Made by a program: the position numbers and the translations under genes. 64,000 bases of DNA from Arachnopeziza araneosa (lineage: Eukaryota; Ascomycota; Leotiomycetes; Helotiales; Arachnopezizaceae): assembly GCA_003988855.1 (NCBI GenBank), contig QYAI01000004.1:558001-622000 (forward strand), in the 5' to 3' direction. Shown here piece by piece: positions 1-10,836 of this stretch (its first letter is position 1; every line of letters begins with the position of its first letter). Under the pieces are notes generated by a model. That model ran no database searches and was not told where the DNA came from. It was given only the letters and a program-made list of their open reading frames with translations.

Positions 1-2134
1 TCACAATGCTAACTCAGATTCCACTGAGAGCAGGTGCATAATTAATTACTTGTCTTTTGATCTACCACCGCAGCAATTGTCAGATTGCCTGCCGAGTTGT
101 GTTCCATACACGACCCCTTTGGTTGAGCAAAACTTTGGAAGTGAGTTGAGATCCGAATCCAAATATAAAGTCGTTTCACTCATCTCCTTAGATACCTCGG
201 CCACATATATGCCACCGTCTACTTTATTTCGAGGATCCGAAGTTGACATAGGTTACTTGTCCACACTATCGCTGGGTAATTCCCTGACAGGTCACATTGT
301 GGCCAGGCCACTGGAGCACCCAAACCTGCCATATGTGAGTTTCAATCTATGAATCTTGCCATAGCTTGCCCTAACGTCTCTCTAGACTCATGATCTCCTT
401 GCGTGCGATGGCTCTTATGAGACTGCACAATATTACCCAACACTGCAGCCGACAGCTATTCAGCCGCCGATACAACAACTTATGACCTACAATAATGCTA
501 GCTACAGTGTGAATGATTTGAATTATCGTCTTACGATTCCTAAGGAAGAGGGTTTAGCTACTCTAAGGAGCAGCGAAATATCAAACCTGAGTCCTTCGGT
601 CTTAGAAGACAGCGATGCTCCTTCTTCGAAACCACAGGACAGACCTTCTCGCCGTGGAGCATTCCAAGACCTTCAAAATAGAGAACAGACTGCACAGACA
701 AGAAAACTCAAAGCTTGTATGAGGTGCAAAATACAGAAGATTAGAGTCAGTATATCTCCAACTGCGGAAATATTAGTATTGACTATGTAAACAGTGTGAA
801 CCCGACCCTAAAAACTTGACCGGGGTATGCCTCACATGTAAAAACGCCACACTTAAGCTCTCCAAGTTACCTTGTCTACGGTACAAGCTCTCCGATATAA
901 AAATGTTCCACACCGATCCTGCACCTGGCCGATCATTTACAGCACGGTGGTCTTATGATAATATGAATGATATGTCAACTTGGGATCCCAATTCTGGCAT
1001 CCAATTCATTGAAATAACTCAGGACTATATTGCGAAACCATTATCCGTCAAAGTAAGGAAATTTGTCCCAGTTGCTGGCGATGTATTGCATCGGTCATGG
1101 TATGACAGCAAGAACCAAACGGAGAAGAGCGTCACCCTACCACCTTATGCACTTGTAGATTTGCGTGCGACAGAGAACGAATATTCTGACCATATCAACG
1201 ATGGAGGGTGGGAGTTCTTTAACACTCTTCTGGATCCCAGCGACGCGTTTATGTGGTTCACTTATAGCATGGCATTTACTAGAGGAAATAGTCACCAAAC
1301 GGTAAGAATGGTTCTTGCTCTTTTTCGCTTGGATTTACTAAGCCCTTAACAGCCGGAGGAAGAACAGAAACTTCTGAGATTAGTCATGCGACTATGGATT
1401 GCTGTACGCTTGATGACACGATCTCAGCATATCGTCGGACCAAATAAATTAGGGCTCCCAAAAGATCTCATTGACGAAAGCAGTCCAATGCACGGCAAAA
1501 TTCCAATTCCGCCCATTATGTCTTCCCAGCTTAACGCCATCATCATTCACAATATTCAAGTTCCTCTTCGCAAAAGGGTGCTGGAGAGCTTGCAGGCCCT
1601 TGTACTTGCTAACAAACCCAGCGCATGGTTTACAATCTATCTATGTACATTCATGCTACTCCACAATTGCTCCCAGCTCACTCAATTCGAAGAGTGGTAT
1701 GCACGAAAACATGGCCGGCAGGTATGTGTCAGTACGAACATTTATGGATGTACCCACTGATTTAAATCTAGACAAGATACTTCAGAGTGGATATGGTAAC
1801 CGAATATCATCTTGGAGCACACATACTTCTAGCTTATTTCCATTACTGCTGCAAAGGAAACCATCCGTTCGCGCTGGACTGGGATGCCGCAGATACGGTC
1901 TCAATGGCTGAATTGGATACTGAGCAGGTCATGTTCATTAAACAGACTGCCCTCTACGTGAAGCAGAATGGTACGTGTTATTTCATCGTAAACCATGTTG
2001 CTTTAGCTGACCGTTTCTGAACATTAGAAGCACGATACAAGGACCTTCGCAAATCAGAGAACTATGAAGATGAACATTTCTTCATCTCGCAGCTGTACGA
2101 AGCAGATTGGGTGCCAAGAAGGACATCCGTTTGA
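1..2134 (+). CDS. Zn(II)2Cys6-type transcription factor, 5' end outside window
   Basis: Putative nuclear DNA-binding regulator. The reading frame is open to the left edge, so the start codon lies outside; at least 624 residues are visible. My exon model is <2-334, 386-745, 795-1301, 1353-1721, 1772-1970 and 2028-2134; every junction has GT..AG and keeps frame. The zinc cluster is split by the second intron: LKACMRCKIQKIR on one side, then CEPDP with CLTCK and a later LPCLRY. This gives a Cys-rich motif with a longer than usual spacer, typical of one fungal C6 subgroup. I see no clear middle-homology (Fungal_trans) domain; the C-terminal half is helical and Trp-rich. The next gene, a 2-oxoglutarate dioxygenase on the same strand, starts 465 bp downstream and could be a target, but that is inference. 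The exact target is unknown. Confidence 0.8.
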
Positions 2135-2599
2135 TATGAGTGGCGTAAGGCGGTCTCTTCTAATTTAAACCCTTCGACCCTAGCTATCAGTCAGCGCAGA
2201 TGTCGACTCAAATGTTCAGGGCATAGCATCCTGCGATTGGCTGTAAATGGTTGTTCGGAACACCCCACGTAAGTCCACATTTGCGGCACAAGCTCGCCCG
2301 ACTCGCATAGCCGACCGAATTGAAACACATTGGGGGTTGGCAGACGAATCAAAAATCATACTTCAGCTCAAGACGTCAAGTCAGAAGACCTGAAAGGGCA
2401 AATCAGCTCATTGTGAGGCTCTGCGCTGCGATTCTCTCCGGTGTGGTCAAGGCATCATCCCAAAATGCTTATCTGCAGCTGGATGATTACTTCCTCTCCC
2501 ACTTTGTTAAAAGTTCTTTGCACAGCTACCTAATTTAATCTCGTTCAAAAAACTCTATTGCCTTATTCTTTCTCCGTTGCAATCTCAAATACAACTAAA
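2135..2599. other. Intergenic, likely promoter of the dioxygenase gene
   Basis: A stretch of 465 bp between two genes on the same strand. I see no coding exon with an ATG and no strong repeat. It presumably holds the terminator of the transcription factor gene and the promoter of the dioxygenase gene. Confidence 0.4.
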
Positions 2600-3953
2600 A
2601 TGGTCTCAAAATCGAAGTGTTATGGCGCAACGCAAGGGCTGCTTTTAGATCAGAATCCTCCACAGGCCTCATTTTCTGATGTCCTCCCAGCAAGTTCTGG
2701 ATCACAGCTTTCATGGACAGCAAGCGAAAACGAGGATTCGGGATTTGTCTATCGTCTTACAAGTCAAGATCACGTTGAAATCGATGTAGCCTTTAAGTTC
2801 TTTGAAGGTGAGGAGAAAATGAATATTGTTTCGCGCTAATCTCATGCTTCATATAGAGTTGGAATTGTATGGAGACCGAGTCAGCCGTTCGACATTTCCA
2901 CTGCCCATCTTACAGCACAAGCTGCAAGAAATGTCTGACAGACTCAACAACGGGCCTGGGTACATAGTCATCCGAGGACTGAACTTCCGCAAGTATTCTG
3001 CAGAAGACATCACAATCATTTGGCTTGGTATTCAGTCATATATCGCCGAGACACGACTTCCGCAAGACGAAAAGAATAACATGTTGGGTAAGTAGCGAGT
3101 ACCGTCCCTAGAAACAAGCTGAGACTTTTGTTGAAAGTACACATGACCTGCAACACGCCTCCACACTTGAGCCAAATAGCATCGAAGCATGTGCGACACA
3201 ACACCAAGGACGTGGTAAGGACTCCCAATAATTATTATTTGCGAGTAGTCATTGCTAACTGAGTTGCAGCAATTTCATACCGACCCAACCGGCGACATCT
3301 TGGCATTTCTTACTCGAAGCAACGCTGCTTATGGTGGTCGATGTCTTGTGGCGTCTGCGTATCGAATCTACGACGAACTTGCCACGAATCAACCTGATGT
3401 CCTGGAGATCTTGTCGCGACCGGACTGGCCGTTTTTCTTGTAAGCTATCCATCTTCCTGAACCTCCAAACTTGGCGTCAGTCGTCAACCTACTAACATTT
3501 TGTTTTTCGGATAGGCCTTATCCACACGAACGTCCGATAGTATTTGTGCACGACGCGAAAGTAATCTTGAATTTCAATCCTCTCTGCCTCTTTGGCAGCC
3601 TTTTGCATCCTCGACCAAAGAGCCTCCGAGCTCTCTCAACTTTGCAGCTTGCTGCGCTTGAGGTTCTGCAAAGACTAGCACAAAAACATAGTCGTGTTCT
3701 CAACACCGAGGCTGGTGATATGCATTTCATCAACAACCTCGCTGTCTTGCATGGTCGTGAGGCATTTGAGGATAGCGAGGATCAGACCCGCCACATTGTG
3801 CGCATGAATTTGAGGAATGAAGAGTGGGCTTGGGAATTGCCTGCGGAGCTATTAGCGCAGTGGTTTCAACCCATAGAGGTTTTTGATCAAGTCTGGCATG
3901 TTAATCCGATGGCGATGGACTTTAGTGAGCACTTGTTGAGGAGAGCTCTTTGA
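2600..3953 (+). CDS. TauD/TfdA-family Fe(II)/2-oxoglutarate-dependent dioxygenase
   Basis: Predicted 374-residue non-haem iron oxygenase that would couple 2-oxoglutarate decarboxylation to oxidation of an unknown substrate. Exons: 2600-2807, 2857-3087, 3138-3214, 3270-3439, 3515-3953; all introns are 49-75 bp, GT..AG, and frame is kept. The iron triad is visible as QFHTDPTGD (H-x-D) at the start of exon 4 and HGREAFEDS (distal His) in exon 5. TRHIVRMNL follows with the Arg expected to bind 2-oxoglutarate. The DxLxxLTRS segment and C-terminal FDQVWHVNP also fit the fungal branch of this family. The first ATG in frame (2600) was chosen because upstream extension only gives a TTG. The family includes taurine, sulfonate and carnitine-pathway enzymes as well as secondary-metabolism enzymes; substrate cannot be told from sequence. 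Confidence 0.85.
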
Positions 3954-4511
3954 GGCAGTCGAAGTTTAATGGGAGGTAATGTATCGATGGGACATGGACA
4001 AGCACTCGTTTCTTGCAGAAGGCTCCTGAGAGTATTTGGTGTTTGGGAAGCCTTTCAAGGGCCTGGGGATCTGAAAAGGCTGAATCGTTTTTGTACTTGT
4101 AATTGTCTAGAGCAAAAACTTGATCAGCGGCACTCGATGATTTTAATGGACTAAACTCATTGACACGAGAATGAAATGTGGGAAGAACATGACCAGCGAG
4201 GTTTGCAGAGTACAACAGAGGTTTGCAGATTGTAAAGCACTTCAGGAATAGGTTGAGCATATAGAGGAGAATACTTGATTCTGACCGTGAAAGGTTTTCA
4301 GAACCCGAGTGGCAAAATATGTCCAAGTCAGTCCAGTAAGAGGGCCCTTATCTTCGAGCGTGTGGAGACTCTTCCCTCCCCAATTGGCTCTGCGAGATGC
4401 AGTCTCACTGGCTGATACGGGTTCAGCTCATGTCTAACTTCCCGGGTTCATAAGGGCAACGAGGCGGCGTAGCCATGCTGCTCTCCTCGGAATCCAACAC
4501 TCGTTTCAATT
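3954..4511. other. Intergenic region
   Basis: 558 bp without a supportable gene. Short reading frames occur but none starts with a well-placed ATG and protein-like composition. It presumably carries the terminator of the dioxygenase gene and the promoter of the kinase-like gene. Confidence 0.4.
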
Positions 4512-6311
4512 ATGATGATGGAGGCTCTTCCACACGCCGCAAGTCACTTGCACTCTCCCGCCGCGGCGTTCGTGAGCAGACCCTTAGCAGCCCAGCAACC
4601 CCAGGAGGATAGCAATTCCATGGATGCGTGGGGGACGTCTCGCCTGAACCCCAAGAATCGAATCGACTCGGTGACGGCCATCCGCAATCCAAGGTGGCGC
4701 ATCGACGGCGGTGCTCGTCTCGGGAGTCAGTTCTACGCTGTCCCGCTCTTCTTCCGTACGCTGCCACGTACTGTCGTTCACCTCTTCATCCCGGAGCACT
4801 CTGACGTTGCGCCCTCTCTGCGAGAGGACTTGGATCTCGGTACGGCATTCAGCAGTACCTCCAGGCCGCAAGTAGAGGGCTTAGGAATCACGCGCCATGT
4901 CATCCGCGCTCTGGAATACTGGACCGAGCATTACCCAGCGCTGAGGTTGGAAGAGGAGTTTAAAACTCTGCCATTTGGCTCTTGTCTCGTCTTGGAGAAT
5001 CTCGTTGCGGACATCAAGCAGATCCGGATCCGTTTTGGGGCGACTCATGATCTGGAGCGGCAGTTGCTTTCGCAGAATGATTTGCAAAGCATCTGGGGAA
5101 CAGAAGTCACGTCTCCATTGCCGCCATGTATTGACTTTTCGTGCCTGCAACTTATATCTCAACTGCACGACACTGTGAGTCTAGTGCATCGTCTTGATCT
5201 TCCCGGCACAGATGCTGTCATATTCAAAACCCAAACCATCGTCCCTCAGTTCCTTTACCACGAGCTCAAGGTCCTGCTCACACTTCCACCACACCTCCAT
5301 ATCGTTCCTCCTCCGCTGAACCTCGTTACGAAGCGCTGTCGGTTTGGAAATACCGTCGTGATTGTAGGCTTCACGCTCCCATACTTCTCTCGAGGCTCTC
5401 TTGCGTCCATTATCCAGAAGTCAAATATACAAAAAGGCCCTGACTTACGACGGGTGGCCAAATGGGCCAGCCAAATTACCCACGCACTCATCCACTTAGT
5501 TGAGCATGACGAAGCCCATACAGACCTTCGGTTGGATAATATCGTTCTTTCAGACACCGACGACGCTATACTCATTGACCACGAACAAAAAGGAGTCTGG
5601 TATGCCCTAGCTGCACCCGAAGTCAACTACTTGGACTATCTGCATGAGCTATCCATCTCAACCTTACTGGCACCATCAGTTCGCGACCACTTTAACAGCC
5701 TCATCCACCCATTTCTCTCGTACATTCCACCATCTGGGAAGAGGTACCATAATCCTCCACACGGATACAACTTTCCCTTTGCGGTGCTCGATGCTTACGA
5801 AAGAGAGTCGGTGATGGTTTACCTCCTTGGTCTCAATCTCTGGTGTCTTTTCGAGGGCATCGCGAATGCCGAGCCTTACTATGGGAAAGCTTCCTCTGAG
5901 GATGATGAGACAGATCCGCTGCGTTTCCCAGACTTCAGTGCGACACCTATGGAGTTACGGTTGGTGATTGAGAAATGCACAAATGGTCGGTTGAGGCATG
6001 ACGAGAAGTTTCCTATTGTGAGGCGGGGAAGATACCTGGTCCCTCGGAAGGAAGCCGAAGGTTGGACTACGCAAGATGAGAAGCTGGGGGTTGGAAGAGA
6101 GGAGAGTGGAGAGCAAGAAGTGGAGAGCATGGCAAGAATGTGGTGGTTGAAACAGATTGAGGAGATGGAAAGTTATGTTGCTTATCGAAAGCAGGTGACA
6201 GCCGGAGCCGCAATTAAGGATGGATCGCGCGGGCCGAAGATGCTCTTCAGCCGGCCGAGACTGAGGGACGTCTTGGGGGTCATTGAGATGTTTCGGGAGA
6301 AGCTCGGTTGA
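4512..6311 (+). CDS. Intronless protein-kinase-like protein
   Basis: A single uninterrupted frame of 599 codons beginning with three consecutive ATGs (4512, 4515, 4518). The middle of the protein resembles a protein kinase fold. VIFKTQ near residue 238 could be the beta-3 lysine and YHELKVLL the alpha-C glutamate. YFSRGSLASII is a hinge-like segment, and HTDLRLDNIVL near residue 336 looks like the catalytic loop with Asp and Asn kept. IDHEQKG near residue 354 sits where DFG is expected. Thus HRD has become HTD and DFG has become DHE, so activity may be unusual or weak. The first 200 residues and the last 150 show no domain I recognise; the C-terminal part is charged and helical. Many fungi carry expanded, poorly characterised kinase-like families of this kind. 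No functional link with neighbours is evident. Confidence 0.75.
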   Translation: MMMEALPHAASHLHSPAAAFVSRPLAAQQPQEDSNSMDAWGTSRLNPKNRIDSVTAIRNPRWRIDGGARLGSQFYAVPLFFRTLPRTVVHLFIPEHSDVAPSLREDLDLGTAFSSTSRPQVEGLGITRHVIRALEYWTEHYPALRLEEEFKTLPFGSCLVLENLVADIKQIRIRFGATHDLERQLLSQNDLQSIWGTEVTSPLPPCIDFSCLQLISQLHDTVSLVHRLDLPGTDAVIFKTQTIVPQFLYHELKVLLTLPPHLHIVPPPLNLVTKRCRFGNTVVIVGFTLPYFSRGSLASIIQKSNIQKGPDLRRVAKWASQITHALIHLVEHDEAHTDLRLDNIVLSDTDDAILIDHEQKGVWYALAAPEVNYLDYLHELSISTLLAPSVRDHFNSLIHPFLSYIPPSGKRYHNPPHGYNFPFAVLDAYERESVMVYLLGLNLWCLFEGIANAEPYYGKASSEDDETDPLRFPDFSATPMELRLVIEKCTNGRLRHDEKFPIVRRGRYLVPRKEAEGWTTQDEKLGVGREESGEQEVESMARMWWLKQIEEMESYVAYRKQVTAGAAIKDGSRGPKMLFSRPRLRDVLGVIEMFREKLG

Positions 6312-6618
6312 AGGAAGCTGCCATTCGTGGCCACGCTGGTCCCGTGCCTCTTCCGGAAGCCTTGGGCACGGATCGTGCTCATTCAGGATCTTTCCTTGTT
6401 TGGGTTAGAACGATAACCTTAAAGTCACTGGGCGAGTGACGCTCGCTAAGTCTCGCTACATTTAGGGGTATTGATTGACGGTTGATTGGTTTCTGCTCTG
6501 GGAGAGGATGGAGTCTGGTTGGGTCGAGGTATGGTAGGATGACAATGTTATCACTATGTACTGTAAGATGACTTGCAGCATGGCGGGTGGCGGTGTCTTG
6601 ATAGTTGGACTCGAGTCT

Positions 6619-6735
6619 CAGGAAGGACAGGAAGGACAGGAAGGACAGGAAGGACAGGAAGGACAGGAAGGACAGGATGGACAGGAAGGACAGGATGGAC
6701 AGGATGGACAGGATGGACAGGATGGACAGGATAGA
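6619..6735. repeat. 9-bp minisatellite, 13 units
   Basis: Thirteen contiguous copies of CAGGAAGGA or its variant CAGGATGGA. The first six are all the A form, the seventh the T form, the eighth A, and the ninth to twelfth T; the last unit is diverged (CAGGATAGA). A decayed GGACGGATGG-like tail continues to about 6766. Because the unit is nine bases long, all frames stay open and give Gln-Glu-Gly or Pro-Val-His type repeats on both strands. These are not evidence of a gene. Confidence 0.95.
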
Positions 6736-7565
6736 CGGATGGGCGGATGGACGGATGGACAGGATGCGAGCGTCGTGACACCAAAACGGCTTGTTTGTGT
6801 AGTCCTTCAGTCAACAAAGGGGAGACGAGTTCTCGCTTCCCCTTGAAATGCACCCACGCACGATCATGTAAGCAGCTCGGGATGGTCGACTTCGGCTGGC
6901 ACGTTGACCTCACCGCTCCAGCGGACAGATTTAGCCGGGTCCTCGGGAGATGACACAAAGGTTTGGCTACAAGAAACGGGGCAATCTTCAGCAATTAGGT
7001 AACACCCACGAGACCCTTACCCAACGCATGCAAGTCGCACATGGAGGAGCGCAGCCTCACGCCACCACCACCAACCAGCGCGCGGGCATTGGAATCTTTT
7101 AGCAATCCAAGACGCACCACCGACGTCGCGGCTGTGGGGTTGAGATCGATTCCCGATCAGCCCCGGACCGCCAATTGGGCACTGTATTTGCCCTGCCAAA
7201 GATAGAGTCATGTTTGCGATAAGGAATTCAGCTGTCAGTGGTAGACGCTGGGAGCTTCAAGGGCTCTCTCGACCTGCTCACTTGCAATGCTCCGGAGCGA
7301 GGGAGCAGCGGACGGCCTTATTACGTACCAACTTGCTGCTTTGAGCGTTTACTGCTGTCATCAAACCCACCGCCGGACTGCTCCTTCCTCGTGCCTCTGA
7401 TGTAGTGTTACCGGTAGATGCGAGGTACGGGCCTCTCTAGTGTCGACTTGGTGACGGTTGCGACTTCCTTCCTTCCTTCCTACAGTACATATCTCCTATC
7501 ACTCACTCTCTTATCTCTCCCGGACAGAAAATCCCTCCCACGCGCCCCTTCTTCCGCAACAACAC

Positions 7566-7631
7566 AACGCACCATCAACGCACCATCAACGCACCATCAA
7601 CGCACCATCAACGCACCATCAACGCACCATC
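7566..7631. repeat. 11-bp tandem repeat, 6 perfect copies
   Basis: Six identical copies of AACGCACCATC in a row. It lies in the presumed upstream region or 5' leader of the TamA-like gene, about 800 bp before its ATG. The unit length is not a multiple of three, so it is not a protein repeat. Confidence 0.95.
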
Positions 7632-7817
7632 AACCGACCTGCCAGGAAGAGCAGGAAGACGCAGAAGCCCCCTCCCTCCCCCCCCCGAATAGATATATCG
7701 CCCTCCGCTCATGCTGCAATCTTCTGGTGGTCCCAGCTTCAATGACGCTGAAATTCATCCACCATCTGATCCTTCTTCAGTCGCTGGCCGGCGTGTGCAG
7801 CAGTTGTGATAACCGCT

Positions 7818-7905
7818 GAGAGAGAAAGAAAGAAAGAAAGAAAGAACGAAATAAAGAAAGAAAGAAATAAAGAGAGAAATAAAGAGAGAAATAAAGAGAG
7901 AAAAA
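7818..7905. repeat. Purine-only (GA/AAAG) tract
   Basis: Almost 90 bases containing nearly only A and G, interrupted by single T and C bases, with AAAG, AGAG and GAAATAAA units. It lies about 530 bp upstream of the TamA-like ATG. Such tracts are common in fungal promoters and leaders and can form triplex structures; the role here is unknown. Confidence 0.85.
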
Positions 7906-8434
7906 TCCCCCGGCCTGGTCCAGGCAATATATAGATCTTGTGCTCCTTCACCACCGTGGCTGCAGGCCTTATCGCGCATCTGCAGTCATATCTGCTATCA
8001 AACGGCTCAAGCACCCTCTTCCCACGATTCCCACGATTCCCACGAACCGATAAGCTTCCACCCCGCTTGCAAAACCAACACTGAGGTGGGGAGATACGAT
8101 AGGCGTCCCAGACGTGACTTCTGTTGCTCCTTTGGGCCAGTAACATCACCGCCAGCCAGGTTTCGACGTGCTTGGACTTACTCTCTTGGGCCGATTCTCG
8201 TCCGCTCCGCCAGTCAGACAGCTCTCGGCTTCTGCCTTGAAATCGCTCTTCTCCGAGAACAGGGCAAGCTCCCAGGAGACCTCCAAATCTTCCTAGCTGC
8301 AGTCTCGTCAGCAAGACCCCCCCCCCCTCAAGCCGCGGAGCCAACCGCCGATAGCAGAACTGGTCACCAGCTGGCACAGAATTGCGGTTCCTGAGGTGGG
8401 GATCGATAAACCCCCATCCGAGCCTCATTACGCC

Positions 8435-10836
8435 ATGTCGACCCCAACCACCATCGCTCGTACGCAGCCGATTGCCATTGCTCCTAGAAAATCCCGCCTG
8501 GAACCTCCCTCTGAGCCCTCCAACAACAATACCAACGGCAACGGCCAGCTCTCCGTAAGCATGAGCAGTTCCGCGTCCGGCGATTCGGGCACCAACATCC
8601 GGACTCGCAAAGATCGGCCGTGTGATGCGTGCCGGCGGAGGAAGAGTAGATGCGTTATCAACGAGGGGCAGACGACATGCGTTCTTTGCCAGTTTCATTC
8701 CCAAGACTGCACGTTTGTGCAAAGCCCACAACCGAGGAAGAGAAAATTAAATACAGAAGGAAAGGAAGAATCAGTGGCGAAGAGAAGGTAGGAGGTTTTT
8801 TCTTCTCTTTCTTTGCACTTTGCCTTTCTACATGATGAGCGTTGAATTCTTTATATCTGGCAGTAGTTAATCTTCTGGTTAGGTCGCCTGATAGAGAGGA
8901 AGGACGCCGAAGAAAACGTACAGAATCCAACGTATCGAGTACGGGAGCGACAAGTTCGTTGGTGGAGGATATGGCGAATATTGGAGGGCCGACATTGCTA
9001 AAACGGACACTGGGGTTACAAAACGATCGATTCAGTCAATATATTGGACCTACGACCGATTTCGAGCCATCTCTGATAGACTTGTCGCCCTTTGACCCAC
9101 AAGATGAGAGTCTGCTTTCGAGAGGAACTTTGAGGAAAGTCAGCGATGGGGATACTTTTCTCATGCTGCCGGATTACACCACCCCTGGCCATGAGCACGT
9201 TATCGAAGACGCAGATGCGATTGAGAAGATTGTATCGCCTCATGGGCCGGCACTCATCGATCTGTATTTCAAGGTGATTCATCCAAGTTTTCCCATTCTC
9301 CAAAAGACGGTGTTCTTCGAGAAGTACAGCCGGTCATATCGAGAATTCTCGCCTCCAATCCTAGCGGCCGTCTATATCCTCGCAATCAACTGGTGGGATC
9401 ACAGCGAGGAACTCACGAATCAGACCAAACCGGACATTGCAGAGCTGGAACGGTTAGCACGTGTCACGTTAGCAGATGCCATGTACCGCCCGAAGCTCTC
9501 GACGGTTCAGGCCGGCCTTCTCCTGTCGCAACGACCGGAAGGAGACCAGTGGGCCCCCACAGCCCAGCTGGTCGCCATTGGACAAGAGCTGGGTCTCCAT
9601 CTTGATTGCTCCAACTGGAAGATTCCCATTTGGGAACGGGGGCTCCGCAAACGCCTGGCTTGGGCTCTGTACATGCAAGACAAGTGGGGGTCGCTGGTTC
9701 ATGGCCGTCCCTCCCACATCTTCGCTTCCAACTGGGCGGTACCGGCTCTCTCACCCAATGACTTCCCAGACGTCGAGTACGACGAATCAGATGTCGAAGC
9801 GAGTGCCGAGTATGAACGTGGCCGCCTGCTCTTCACCCAGATGATCATCCTTTCTCAGATCCTCGCCGAGGTCCTCGAGACTTTCTACACCCTCCAGGCC
9901 ATGGCTGTTGTCTCGCGAGCTAGCACTCAAGGCACCCACCTCGTTCTCCAACTCGCCAAACCCGTTCAGTTGCAGTTGAAGGAGTGGTACTCTGCTCTAC
10001 CTCAACCTCTACGCATGGACTCGAACACCAGCCTCTCCTTGGACAACAGCAAACTTAACTCTATTGGCTTCCTCCACCTCGCCTATTTCGCTACAGAAAT
10101 CACCCTCCACCGCCGCATCATCCGCTCTCTATCATCCGCTCCTCCATCACCTCAGATCTCACCCAAGAAACCCAATGTTGACCCTTATATCATCCACATC
10201 TGCCGTAGCGCTGCCAAGACTCGTCTCATCTCCGCCATGGACTTTGTCAACCGCCTGACCTCGTCCCACCTCCGATCCTTCTGGTACTTTGCTTCCAAGA
10301 CAAACTTTGCTCTGATAGGCACCTTCGGCTCCCTCCTATGGGCGACAGCTCCTGGACGTGAAGAGGCGGATTGGTACCGGAGACGACTAGGGGAATATCG
10401 CTGGACGCTAGGGGTTAGTTGTAAGGGTGGCGGCGCAGATGGAGGTGGAAATGCGAGGTTGACGGAGTTTGCGATGGGGATGTTGGACACCTCTACTGGA
10501 TTACTGAAAGCTCTGCCGGAGAAACCAGCGTTGAGTAGGGTTGGGAGCGAGAGCGAAAATCTGGGAGGCACAAGGAGGCAGAGGAGTATAGCTGAGGGAT
10601 ACGGGTACGGGTTCAACAGTGGAGGCGGGTTTGGAATCGGTGCTGCGAGGGGTGATGGCAGCGTGGCTAGTTTTGGGGGTGAGAAGGAGGAGCAAGATGG
10701 GATGGGAAGTCTACGGAGTGGACTCGTGAGTCCAAGTACGAGTGTGAGTTCGAGTGGAGGGAGTGCAGCGGGCTTTGATGGTTTCTTGGCTCCGGCGTCT
10801 GGCTTTGGCGTCCCCGGTTCTGAAGAGGGATTTTGA
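8435..10836 (+). CDS. tamA: Zn(II)2Cys6 transcription factor, TamA/DAL81-like nitrogen regulator
   Basis: Predicted 768-residue nuclear transcription factor in two exons, 8435-8787 and 8883-10836, split by a 95-bp GT..AG intron. The zinc cluster runs from about Cys63 to Cys92: RPCDACRRRKSRC, then TCVLCQFHSQDCTF, followed by VQSPQPRKRK. From memory this block is very close to fungal TamA and yeast Dal81, co-activators for use of secondary nitrogen sources such as GABA and urea, where the zinc cluster itself can be dispensable. A fungal-specific middle domain follows, with LIDLYFKVIHPSFPIL near residue 260 and LGLHLDCSNW and LVHGRPSH further on. The N-terminus is Ser/Asn-rich, and the C-terminus is Gly/Ser-rich and low in complexity. 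The upstream DNA is long and repeat-rich. The family assignment is by recognition of the motif block, not a search. Confidence 0.85.

Larger units (their letters stand above)
6312..8434. other. Repeat-rich intergenic region and probable long leader of the TamA-like gene
   Basis: About 2.1 kb without a supportable coding gene. It holds a 9-bp minisatellite (6619-6735), TTCC-type runs near 7470, an 11-bp tandem repeat (7566-7631), a purine-only tract (7818-7905) and a short poly-C run near 8323. Apparent long reading frames here are produced by the repeats or begin at non-ATG codons. Confidence 0.5.

Noticed and set aside
6554..6994. Long frames on both strands across the 9-bp minisatellite
   Set aside because: They are created by a repeat whose length is a multiple of three and they start at non-ATG codons.
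8086..8394. Frame of about 100 codons directly upstream of the TamA-like gene
   Set aside because: It starts with GTG rather than ATG and is made of leader sequence; not a convincing upstream ORF.
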